Origin: Methylococcaceae bacterium
GTDB lineage: Bacteria; Pseudomonadota; Gammaproteobacteria; Methylococcales; Methylomonadaceae
Direction: 5' to 3'
Length of the DNA: 45,942 nt
Assembly: GCA_020048335.1 (NCBI GenBank)
Contig: JAIFMS010000159.1
Location: forward strand, 1-45,942
A program made the position numbers and the translations under genes. Position 1 is the stretch's first letter; every line of letters starts with the position of its first letter. Of this stretch, positions 26,343-34,645 are shown piece after piece. A model generated the notes under the pieces. It made no database searches. It was not told the DNA's origin and was given only the letters and a program-made list of their open reading frames with translations.

Positions 26343-28607
26343 TTATTTCCAAATCTCAATAATGTTGGTGAAATCGTCTGTCCACGGTTTCATGTCAAAA
26401 TACAACGGCAGTTTTTCCCAATGCCCTAAGCGACTTTTTTCCAGTAGTGCTAAGGTTTGTGGATTTTTAGCCATCACCACCCAATCGGTTGCAACAATCA
26501 GCGGTAAGTCTTGTTGTGGTTTAAACTCTTGAATTAATGCCGCAAGTTTAAGTTGTTGCGCATGATAGGCTAACACTTTTTTTAAACTTAAATGCCGATT
26601 GGTAATATGAAAAGCCAACAAACCATCGGGTTTTAATTTACTAAAATACAGCTCTAAGGCTTCACGGGTCAATAAATGCGTTGGCACAGAATCTGAACTA
26701 AACGCATCCATTATTAATAAATCAAACTGTTGCGCAGGTTCTTTGGCAATCGACAAGCGTGCATCGCCGACTGTTAGCGTAGCGGTTTTGCCACATAATT
26801 GCAGATAATTAAAATAATCAGGATTTTTGGCAATTTTAATGACTAGCGGGTCTATTTCATACAGTGTCCAGTGTTGTTGCGGTGTGCTATAGCAAACTAA
26901 CGCACCCGCCCCTAAACCGACCACCCCGATTTGCCAGTTTTGACTTTGCCCTTCAAATTCTTTAAATAATTGTCCCATCGGCCCTAAGCGGCTGTAATAG
27001 GATAACGGGGTTTCCCGCAATTGGTCAGATAAACGTTGCGCCCCGTGTTTAGTCGTGCCATGAAACAGCTCATGGATTTTTTCAGGTTGATTGTTTTCAT
27101 CGGCGATAATGGTTTCGCGCACCGCAAAAACCCCGAAAAAACTGCGTTCTTGAAATAACGTATTCGACAATAAGCTATGCAAACCCATCGTGAAAAATAA
27201 AATTGCGCCTGTTAATAAGGCTAAGGTTATCGGCTGCTGACGAAACGCATAGGTTAAGCCCGCTAATAAAATGAGCATAACGCCGATACTGTCTAAATAG
27301 CTGGGTAAATCATCGACACTTAAATAGAGTAGGCAACCGAGTAGCAATAGTGTGACAGGAAGCAGAGCTTGTTTGATGACACTCCATTGCCATGTCATTT
27401 GCGTTGCTGGCAGGTTGACTAAATTCGGACGCAGCAATAATGCCGCAATAATCATAATCGGATATTCATACACCGCATTAAAAATAAACGGTGCAACAAA
27501 GCTGTTAAACATTCCGCCCAACATTCCAGCAAATGACATGATGAGATAAAAATGGGTTAAATAGCGAGTGGGTGGGCGACTTTTCGCCAATTCCCCGTGA
27601 CAGACCATGACACTTAACAGAAAGGCGAGCGAGTGCAAACCTAAATCCAGCCAGTAGGGCAATACCGCAGGATTGATGAACGAGTAGGCTAAAAAAGGCA
27701 GCAACACAATCGGCTGTAAGGTCAGCATCACAGGATGAATTTTGTCTGCCCAAGATGAAAAAACTAAGATAAAGGAGAGTAAATACAGCGCGAGCGGAAT
27801 CACCCATAGTAACGGCACAGAGGCTATATCGGTGCTAATAAAATTGGTTAAGCCAAGCAGCAAGCTTGATGGCACAAAGGCAAGTAGCAGCCAACGAATT
27901 TGGGTGCTTAAATTGAGTGGTTGCAAAGGGTTTTCACTTTCGATAAGTTTTACTTTATCTTGTTGCGCTCGTTGCGCTCGCCATAACCAAAAACCGCAGC
28001 CTAAAATCAAGCCACACAAGCCTAAATAGCCAATACTCCAACTGCTTCTTTGAGCAGCTAAACCAATCTGGGGTTCAATTAAAAAAGGATAACTGACTAA
28101 AGCCAATAAACTGCCTGCATTACTGGCGGCATATAAATAGTAGGGGTCATCGCTGGTGTGATGACCAACGCCTGCAAACCATTTTTGCAACAACGGGGAG
28201 GTGGTGGATACCACAAAAAACGGCAAGCCAATCGCCAATAACAACGTCCATAACAGCCAACCCGTTGGATTGCTATCGGTTGGCGGGCTGCTGTGTTCTG
28301 GTAAAGCCAGTGGCAATACAAAAAAGCTCAGTAAAATTAAGGTGCTATGAAGTTGAATTTGCCTGGATTGTTTTAAGCGAGATGAGACATAGTGCGCATA
28401 CAGATAGCCTAAAAATAATAAAATTTGATAAAACACCATGCAGGTATTCCATACCGCAGGCGAACCACCGAGCAGCGGCAATAAAATTTTGCCAAACATG
28501 GGTTGTAAAATAAACATCAGTGAGGCACTGACAAAGAGGGTGAGGGTAAATAAAACAAGACAGGCGAGATTGTTATGCGGTGTATTGTTATTAAAAGCTG
28601 AAGTCAT
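26343..28607 (-). CDS. Fused membrane/spermidine-synthase-like protein
   Basis: 754 residues. The first about 500 form roughly 12-14 membrane helices (start ACLVLFTLTLFVSASLMFIL). The C-terminal part is a Rossmann methyltransferase-like domain with GVVGLGAGALVCY near residue 555, the acidic strand LYEIDPLVIKIA, and LLIMDAFSSDSVPTHLL near 635, as in polyamine synthases. This fused MFS/spermidine synthase architecture is widespread in proteobacteria, but its product is not established. It sits 1 nt upstream of lpxD, so the two are presumably co-translated. Confidence 0.85.
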   Translation of the reverse strand: MTSAFNNNTPHNNLACLVLFTLTLFVSASLMFILQPMFGKILLPLLGGSPAVWNTCMVFYQILLFLGYLYAHYVSSRLKQSRQIQLHSTLILLSFFVLPLALPEHSSPPTDSNPTGWLLWTLLLAIGLPFFVVSTTSPLLQKWFAGVGHHTSDDPYYLYAASNAGSLLALVSYPFLIEPQIGLAAQRSSWSIGYLGLCGLILGCGFWLWRAQRAQQDKVKLIESENPLQPLNLSTQIRWLLLAFVPSSLLLGLTNFISTDIASVPLLWVIPLALYLLSFILVFSSWADKIHPVMLTLQPIVLLPFLAYSFINPAVLPYWLDLGLHSLAFLLSVMVCHGELAKSRPPTRYLTHFYLIMSFAGMLGGMFNSFVAPFIFNAVYEYPIMIIAALLLRPNLVNLPATQMTWQWSVIKQALLPVTLLLLGCLLYLSVDDLPSYLDSIGVMLILLAGLTYAFRQQPITLALLTGAILFFTMGLHSLLSNTLFQERSFFGVFAVRETIIADENNQPEKIHELFHGTTKHGAQRLSDQLRETPLSYYSRLGPMGQLFKEFEGQSQNWQIGVVGLGAGALVCYSTPQQHWTLYEIDPLVIKIAKNPDYFNYLQLCGKTATLTVGDARLSIAKEPAQQFDLLIMDAFSSDSVPTHLLTREALELYFSKLKPDGLLAFHITNRHLSLKKVLAYHAQQLKLAALIQEFKPQQDLPLIVATDWVVMAKNPQTLALLEKSRLGHWEKLPLYFDMKPWTDDFTNIIEIWK

Positions 28608-28928
28608 TTATTATTTTTCCTTTATTCCTACCGTTTAGCGGGGTATTTAACACTGTTTTTGTATCAGTGGCTATTTAAGCTTGACTGATAAATTATAAAC
28701 GACCCTGAATATTGTAGCATTTCTATTACAAACCAAATATGAGCATTGAAACGTTTATTTAGATAGAAACAAAAAACCTGCCTAAAGCTGTTGTTTTTTG
28801 CTTTAGCAGCAAAGTACATAAATCTTGTTTTTAAACGACTGCAAGGTAGAATAGACTTCTCTTAGGTTTAAATCACCCTAATTTAGGTGCTTACCCGCCA
28901 ACTCCTTAAATTTTCGGGTTGAGAAACC
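28608..28928. other. Divergent intergenic region
   Basis: A 321-nt AT-rich gap between divergent genes. It contains a CTAAAGC/GCTTTAG hairpin (28782-28788 with 28800-28806, T-rich loop) and the candidate promoter for the kinase cluster listed separately. I see no gene or known RNA. Confidence 0.5.
28825..28852 (+). promoter_or_regulatory. Candidate promoter of the phosphorelay cluster
   Basis: TTGTTT (28825-28830) and TAGAAT (28847-28852) are spaced 16 nt apart, about 75 nt upstream of the kinase ATG at 28929. A plausible sigma-70 promoter by sequence only. Confidence 0.4.
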
Positions 28929-30749
28929 ATGCCAACTGAAAACTTATTAAACACTATCGTCAATAATATTTCTGATGCGATTATTACCATTGATGCAAAG
29001 GGAATTATACATACCGTGAATACAACCGTTGAGGATATGTTTGGATATTCTGAAATTGAATTAATTGGTAAAAATATCAACATCCTGATGGGAAAACCGT
29101 ATCGAGAAATGCACGATGCGTATTTAGCACGGTATTTAAGAACAGGCAAAACGAGGGTGATTGGTAAAGCGCGTGAATTAGAAGCGTTACGCAAAAATGG
29201 CGAGCATTTTGAAATAGAATTGTTTATTCATGATATAGGGGTTGATGTTGAACATCGCTTTTTAGGGATTATTCGTGATATTTCACAACGCAAACATTTG
29301 GATAAAATAAAATCAGAATTTGTATCAACGGTTAGCCATGAATTACGCACCCCTTTAACCTCAATTAAAGGCGCGTTAGGGATTATCAATAGCGAGGTTT
29401 TAGGAGAATTACCGCCTAAATTAAAAAATTTAACGCAGTTGGCGCATAAAAATACCGAACGGTTAATTTTATTGGTCAATGATTTATTAGACGTGGAAAA
29501 AATCCAGGCAGGTAAAATTGATTTAAACTTTTCTAAAGTGAATTTAACTGCCGTTGTTAAAGAATCTATAGCCACTAATCAAACCTATGCCAGTCAATTA
29601 AAAGTTGGAATAGAATTGGCGGATTTTGGAAAAGATTATTTTGTTAAAGGGGATAGCAATCGTTTATTACAAGTCATGGCAAATCTTATCTCCAATGCGG
29701 CAAAATATTCCCCTGCCAATGAGGTTATCAAAATAACTTTGACACGCTGTGATAATTTGGTTCAAGTATCGGTCAGTGACAATGGCGATGGGATTCCACC
29801 TGAATACCGGAGTAAAATTTTTCAAAAGTTTTCACAAATTGATGCTTCAGACAGACGACAAAAAGGGGGGACGGGTTTGGGATTAAACATTACCAAAGCC
29901 ATTGTTGAATATCATGGGGGAACAATAGACTTTATTAGTGAAGTCAATAAAGGGGCGACCTTCTTTTTTAAATTACCCCTGTGGGAAGCAATCACTGAAA
30001 CCGTTGCATTAAAAGAGTTATCTGAGCCACTGAAACAAAATCGAAAAAATGCGGGGACTATTTTAGTTTTAGAAGATGACCCTGATATTGCAGCCTTATT
30101 AACCTTAATGTTAGAGCAGCATCAATTTAAAGTCATTAGTTGTGGATTAGCCGCACACGCTAAACAATTATTAATAACCCAGCCATTTGACTTAATTACG
30201 GTTGATATTCGTTTACCCGATCAAGATGGATTATCCTTTATTAAAGAACTTAGAAAAGATAATCAATTTAAAGACCTGCCGATTGTGATTGTTTCAGCCG
30301 AGGCAAATCTTGTTAAAAACCAGAATATTACCTCAGGTTTACACGTTATTGATTGGATAGAAAAACCGATTAATCAACATCGCTTATTAAATAGCATTGA
30401 CCTAACACTTTTGAAACATAAACAGCATTCAAAAATTCTTTATATTGAAGATGATGCAGATTTAGCTAAAATAATGACGTCGTTATTAGGCGATGAAATA
30501 ACGGTTATTTCTGTAACGACTTTAGAAGCGGCAAAAGAAACTTTACAGCAAGAGGAGTTTGATTTGGTTATTTTGGATATTGGTCTACCTGATGGAACAG
30601 GGCTGGACATTTTACCTGTTTTACAAAGTTACGCAACGATTACGCCAGTGATTATTTTTTCAGGCAATCATATTACGACAGATATTATTAATAAAGTAGA
30701 TGCCGCTTTGATAAAATCACAGGCGACTAATGATGAGTTAAGTCTATAG
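28929..30749 (+). CDS. Hybrid sensor kinase PAS-HisKA-HATPase-REC-REC
   Basis: 606 residues without membrane helices, so a cytoplasmic sensor. PAS (about 5-125), HisKA with FVSTVSHELRTPLTSIKGAL (His near 137), HATPase with NLISNAAKYSP, DNGDGIPPEYR and GGTGLGLNITKAIVEYHGG, then receiver 1 (about 375-490, VDIRLPDQDG with phospho-Asp, Lys in WIEKPIN) and receiver 2 (about 495-600, LDIGLPDGTGLD). The PAS part has the LIGKNINILMGKPYREMHD stretch common in FixL-like domains, but haem binding cannot be claimed. It is followed 9 nt later by a lone receiver, suggesting a multistep relay. Confidence 0.9.
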   Translation: MPTENLLNTIVNNISDAIITIDAKGIIHTVNTTVEDMFGYSEIELIGKNINILMGKPYREMHDAYLARYLRTGKTRVIGKARELEALRKNGEHFEIELFIHDIGVDVEHRFLGIIRDISQRKHLDKIKSEFVSTVSHELRTPLTSIKGALGIINSEVLGELPPKLKNLTQLAHKNTERLILLVNDLLDVEKIQAGKIDLNFSKVNLTAVVKESIATNQTYASQLKVGIELADFGKDYFVKGDSNRLLQVMANLISNAAKYSPANEVIKITLTRCDNLVQVSVSDNGDGIPPEYRSKIFQKFSQIDASDRRQKGGTGLGLNITKAIVEYHGGTIDFISEVNKGATFFFKLPLWEAITETVALKELSEPLKQNRKNAGTILVLEDDPDIAALLTLMLEQHQFKVISCGLAAHAKQLLITQPFDLITVDIRLPDQDGLSFIKELRKDNQFKDLPIVIVSAEANLVKNQNITSGLHVIDWIEKPINQHRLLNSIDLTLLKHKQHSKILYIEDDADLAKIMTSLLGDEITVISVTTLEAAKETLQQEEFDLVILDIGLPDGTGLDILPVLQSYATITPVIIFSGNHITTDIINKVDAALIKSQATNDELSL

Positions 30750-30758
30750 GTTTATTCC

Positions 30759-31139
30759 GTGCTTACAACAATTTTATATGCAGAAGACGAAGAAGATATT
30801 CGGGAAATTGCGATATTGGCAATAGAAGCCATTGGTGGCTTTGAAGTTATCACCTGCCATTCAGGGGTTGATGTGATTGAACTGGCTTTAAAGTTTAAGC
30901 CACAATTGATTTTATTGGATGTGATGATGCCTATTATGGATGGGCCTACGACCTTATTGGCATTAAAACAACATCCTGATTTACAAAGTATTCCTGTTGT
31001 TTTTTTAACGGCTAAAATAATGAATGACGAAGTGACCCATTTTACAAAACTGGGTGCTATTGGTGTGATTGGCAAACCGTTTGACCCTTTAACGTTAGCT
31101 GCACAAATTCAAACACTTTGGGATGCGCATTATGCCTAA
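30759..31139 (+). CDS. Single-domain response regulator
   Basis: 126 residues from a GTG start. It is a complete CheY-like receiver: acidic pair in LYAEDEEDIRE, phospho-Asp in LILLDVMMPIMDG (about residue 54), Thr in VVFLTAK (about 83) and Lys in GVIGKPFDP (about 105). There is no output domain, so it likely shuttles phosphate between the kinases around it. Its last codons overlap the following kinase gene by 8 nt. Confidence 0.9.
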   Translation: MLTTILYAEDEEDIREIAILAIEAIGGFEVITCHSGVDVIELALKFKPQLILLDVMMPIMDGPTTLLALKQHPDLQSIPVVFLTAKIMNDEVTHFTKLGAIGVIGKPFDPLTLAAQIQTLWDAHYA

Positions 31140-33441
31140 AGATTTAGAGGCAACGTTGCAACGCATCAATGAATTGCAAATTGCCTTTATTGCTAAATTA
31201 GGGGACAGAGTTAAAGAAATTAGTCGTTTGATTTTACAATTGAATGGGAGTATTTCTGCACACGCTGAGACCAATCAACAGTTATTGCAAGCTATTGCGC
31301 AACGCGCCCACAGTTTAGCAGGCTCTGCGGGTACTTTTAAACAAACCTCTATTTATAATAAAGCCAAAGCCATTGAGTTATTAAGTAGTGAATTATTAGA
31401 TAAAAACAAAGCCTGCACGGTTAATCATCATTGGCATAAATTATTACTTGAGTTTGTAGTAGGTTTGCGTGGTGATGTTAATATTAGTGGTCGTCCTGCC
31501 ATTGTTGAAGACTTTAATCATGCGCGGACGGATACAACTAAAACAACACTTGAAATAACAGATCTGCAAATCGATCATGACCCTGTTATTGTGGTGGATG
31601 ATGATGATTTATTAGTCAGACTGATTAAAGAACAAGCCAAGCATTTTGGCTACAAAATTATTCCTTTATTATCAACAGAAAGTCTTGAAAAAACAATTGA
31701 CCAGTATCAGCCTGTTGCAATTTTAATTGATGTGGTATTTCCTGATGCCAAGCATTCAGGTATCGAAATTATTAATGAATTAAAAGCCAAAGACAAAATT
31801 CAATGTCCTGTGATTTTTATGTCGAATCGTTGTGATGTTGAAGTGCGTCTTGATGCACTTCGTGCTGGCAGTAATGCCTATATTGTGAAACCGTTGGAAA
31901 TTTTAGAGTTAATTCGGATTTTAGACCGCTTAACTGATAAACTAAATCGTAGAAAATCGCGAATTCTTATTGTTGATGATGATCCTTTAATTACCCAGTT
32001 TTATCAAATGGCTTTGTGTGAAGAAGGCTTTATTTGTGAAGTCATTTTAAATCCTTTGGAAATCATTAATAAAATCTCCTCTTTTGTGCCAGATGCCATT
32101 TTATTAGATGTCAATATGCCAGATTGTGATGGCTTTGAAATTGCGCAAATTATTCGCCAGGATGATGATTTCACCCATATTCCGCTGTTTTTTTTAACCG
32201 CTGACAATACCAGCGAACAAGAAATTCAAGCGATGAAATCAGGAGGAGATGATTTTTTAAATAAAAATACCGATATTACGACGTTAATTGAAATTATTAA
32301 AGGTCATGTGCAACGCTATAAAGAATTAGATTCGGTTTTAACAAGGCTTAAACGTGATGAAATTCGGTTTCGCTCTGTGACCAGTTCCAGTAATGATGGG
32401 ATTATTAGCGTTGATGCAAAAGGGCGTATTGTCTTTTGGAATGAAGGGGCGGAAAATATTTTTGGCTATCACGCCCTTGAAACCATTGGACAGCCAATAG
32501 AATTAATCATTCCTTTAGAAGGTAAAAAAAAACACCTAAGCGGTTTTAAAAAATTACTTGAAGAAAATATTACTGCGGTGCGGAAATCACTTGAAACCTG
32601 TGCAATTAAAAAAGACGGTTCTTTAATTGACATTGAACTCACTTATACCGAATGGATATCAGGCTCTGAACGGTTGTATACCACCATTATTCGCGATATT
32701 ACCCACAGAAAACAAATTGAACAACAATTGCAACACAAAGAAGCCTCGCTAAATGCGATTGTGACCAGTTCAGGCGAAGGGATTATTACGATTGATGCCA
32801 AGGGAATTATTGAAACGGTTAATCCCAAAGCGGCACAACTTTTTGGCTACACGGTTGAGGAATTAATTGGCTTGAATGTATCGGTTTTAGTGCCTGCCCC
32901 CGAAAAACACTTTCATGATAACTATGTTAGAAACTCAGAGCTGCACGCCCCGCGCATTATTGACCATGCTCGCGAATTATCAGGGGAACGCAAAGACGGC
33001 AGCACTTTTTTTTTAGAGTTGAATGTTTCACCGATGCTGATTAATGGTGAACGCAAATTTGTGGGAATTTTGCACGATATTTCAGAACGCAAGCAATTTA
33101 TTAATGCGTTGTTATTGGCAAAAGGCGGGGCAGAATCGGCGAATAAGGCAAAAACGCAATTTTTATCTAATATGAGCCATGAATTGCGGACACCGCTGAA
33201 TGCGATTTTAGGTTTTGCACAACTTTTGCAGGCCGATACCGACCCACCACTCACTGCTGAACAAATGGAATCGTTAACTCATATATATGATGGCGGTATT
33301 CATTTATTAGCCTTAATTACCCAAGTATTAGATTTATCAAAATTAGAAGCGGGTATTTTACAGTTAAAAAGTGAAAAAATTGCGTTGGTTGAATTTACTA
33401 ATGAAATTGTCACTCAGCTTAAACCTTTTATTAGTGATTAA
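31132..33441 (+). CDS. HPt-REC-REC-PAS-PAS-HisKA kinase, ATPase domain lost by frameshift
   Basis: About 769 residues from ATG 31132 (ATG 31123 is also possible). An HPt-like helical domain carries AQRAHSLAGSAGTFKQ (candidate phospho-His near 60). Receiver 1 has LIDVVFPDAKHSG, receiver 2 has LLDVNMPDCDG. Two PAS domains follow (about 415-525 and 545-655), then HisKA with FLSNMSHELRTPLNAILGFA (about 680). The frame stops at TAA 33439-33441 just after KPFISD, before any ATP-binding domain. The ATPase domain continues in the +1 frame from AAA at 33440. As read, the product could receive or pass phosphate but not autophosphorylate. Confidence 0.85.
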   Translation: MPKDLEATLQRINELQIAFIAKLGDRVKEISRLILQLNGSISAHAETNQQLLQAIAQRAHSLAGSAGTFKQTSIYNKAKAIELLSSELLDKNKACTVNHHWHKLLLEFVVGLRGDVNISGRPAIVEDFNHARTDTTKTTLEITDLQIDHDPVIVVDDDDLLVRLIKEQAKHFGYKIIPLLSTESLEKTIDQYQPVAILIDVVFPDAKHSGIEIINELKAKDKIQCPVIFMSNRCDVEVRLDALRAGSNAYIVKPLEILELIRILDRLTDKLNRRKSRILIVDDDPLITQFYQMALCEEGFICEVILNPLEIINKISSFVPDAILLDVNMPDCDGFEIAQIIRQDDDFTHIPLFFLTADNTSEQEIQAMKSGGDDFLNKNTDITTLIEIIKGHVQRYKELDSVLTRLKRDEIRFRSVTSSSNDGIISVDAKGRIVFWNEGAENIFGYHALETIGQPIELIIPLEGKKKHLSGFKKLLEENITAVRKSLETCAIKKDGSLIDIELTYTEWISGSERLYTTIIRDITHRKQIEQQLQHKEASLNAIVTSSGEGIITIDAKGIIETVNPKAAQLFGYTVEELIGLNVSVLVPAPEKHFHDNYVRNSELHAPRIIDHARELSGERKDGSTFFLELNVSPMLINGERKFVGILHDISERKQFINALLLAKGGAESANKAKTQFLSNMSHELRTPLNAILGFAQLLQADTDPPLTAEQMESLTHIYDGGIHLLALITQVLDLSKLEAGILQLKSEKIALVEFTNEIVTQLKPFISD

Positions 33442-33802
33442 AAATAATATTTTTGTCAATGCCGATAAAATGAAACTTAGACAAGTGATTACTAATTTAT
33501 TGTCAAATGCCATTAAATATAATAAACCCGATGGGAATGTGTATGTTTTTTTAACCCCTTTACACGATAAAGTCCGATTATCGGTTGCCGATACAGGAAA
33601 AGGCATTGCCGCTGAGTTCATGCAGGATTTATTCAAACCTTTTTGTCGCTTAGGGGCTGAGGCAACTACAATTGAAGGAACAGGGATAGGATTGACGATG
33701 ACTAAAAAATTGCTTGAAATGATGGGTGGGCAGATAGGCGTGGAAAGTAAAGTTAATGAAGGGACAACCTTTTGGATAGAACTGGATGCAGCATTTGTTT
33801 AA
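33371..33802 (+). pseudogene. Detached HATPase_c domain of the preceding kinase
   Basis: Homology starts at about 33440 with NNIFVNADKMKLRQVITNLL, then NAIKYNKPDG (N box), DTGKGIAAEF (G1 box), FCRLG, and GTGIGLTMTKKLLEMMGG (G2 box). It is a full ATP-binding domain without a phospho-accepting His of its own. The codons before 33440 in this frame are out-of-frame translation of the HisKA region. The linker between HisKA and this domain is also short, so a small deletion not divisible by three is possible, rather than one added base (T33439). Confidence 0.8.
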
Positions 33803-33804
33803 AT

Positions 33805-33840
33805 CCTTCCCCACTTTAGTTTTATGAAAAGAAGGGAAGG
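33805..33840. terminator. Weak terminator-like inverted repeat between convergent genes
   Basis: CCTTCCC (33805-33811) pairs with GGGAAGG (33834-33840) around a T/A-rich loop. It lies between the kinase fragment and the convergent hypothetical gene. There is no strong T run on either side, so efficiency is doubtful. Confidence 0.4.
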
Positions 33841-33848
33841 GGTGAAAT

Positions 33849-34331
33849 TTAAGACGGGCTTTGAATAGAGGAAAAAGCAGAACTGTAACATTCAAATTTT
33901 TCGCGAATATCGTTATGCTTTAAGGTGGTAATATCAACAGTTTGATAAGAATTTTGCGATTGATCTGGACGTGAAGAATAATAAACACATTTGTCCTCAT
34001 CAATTAATTTAAAGGTATCGCCTTTGCCTTTTTGTTTTAATTTGTGATGTGGAATAACAAATGAGGTAAATTCTTCGCCTTTGAAATTAAGCAATACAAT
34101 AATTAAATAATCCAAATCTTTTTCCATAAAATGAATTTTTACCGTTGATTTTGATTCTGTTTCCCAATCAATTGAATCAATTTGGATATGAATGATTTTG
34201 TTTGCTTTTTCATCCAATGCTTCAATATTCCAACTTTTTTCAGCCGAATCTTCAACCAATCGAGCGCGTTTTCCTGTTAATCTAATTTCATTCAGGCAAT
34301 AACTTTTACCAATTTTATCACTACGCATCAT
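33849..34331 (-). CDS. Hypothetical protein
   Basis: 160 residues, no signal peptide or membrane helix. It is rich in charged residues, with alternating short strands (KIIHIQIDSIDW, TVKIHFMEKDLDYLIIVLL), suggesting a beta-rich domain. No motif that I recognise. AAGGAGC upstream of the first ATG supports the start. It stands alone between the broken kinase and uvrA, pointing away from uvrA. Confidence 0.55.
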   Translation of the reverse strand: MMRSDKIGKSYCLNEIRLTGKRARLVEDSAEKSWNIEALDEKANKIIHIQIDSIDWETESKSTVKIHFMEKDLDYLIIVLLNFKGEEFTSFVIPHHKLKQKGKGDTFKLIDEDKCVYYSSRPDQSQNSYQTVDITTLKHNDIREKFECYSSAFSSIQSPS

Positions 34332-34390
34332 TTGCTCCTTAAAAATGTGATGAATGATTCAAGAGCGAGTCCGCTCTTAACTTTACGACC

Positions 34391-34545
34391 TAAGGTGTAA
34401 TTTGCGCATGAACCGCGCTATCTACAAAAGATAGCCTATTTTTAGCATCGTTTTTAGAAGATTTACACTAATTTTTTTCTAAACAACTTATTTTCTAAAG
34501 CAAGTTAGCACAGTAGCGTTTATTTTCCATCTAAATTACGCCTTA
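34391..34545. repeat. MITE-like inverted-repeat element upstream of uvrA
   Basis: TAAGGTGTAATTTG (34391-34404) and TAAATTACGCCTTA (34532-34545) are inverted repeats matching at 12 of 14 positions, both ending in TA, as TA-duplicating IS630/mariner-type elements do. Inside is a GCTATCT/AGATAGC hairpin (34417-34435) followed by CTATTTTTAG, resembling a plus-strand terminator. Just outside is another hairpin, AAGAGCG/CGCTCTT (34361-34378). It carries no gene. It makes up most of the 314-nt gap before the chosen uvrA start. No SOS (LexA) box was seen. Confidence 0.4.
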
Positions 34546-34645
34546 TGTATGGGCAGAGAGTATAAGATAGGCAGAAAATTGATAGAAATGTGTTGTTGTG
34601 GCACAGCATTTTTGATGTTTTATGGCAAAAATAAGGTATTTGTCG

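Noticed and set aside
33430-33445. Programmed ribosomal frameshift in the kinase gene
   Set aside because: The GAT TAA A site does not allow good re-pairing of the P-site tRNA in the +1 frame, no slippery heptamer or stimulatory structure was seen, and kinases of this type are not known to use it.
34546-34645. LexA/SOS box in the uvrA promoter region
   Set aside because: No CTG-N10-CAG palindrome of the gammaproteobacterial type was found in the upstream region.
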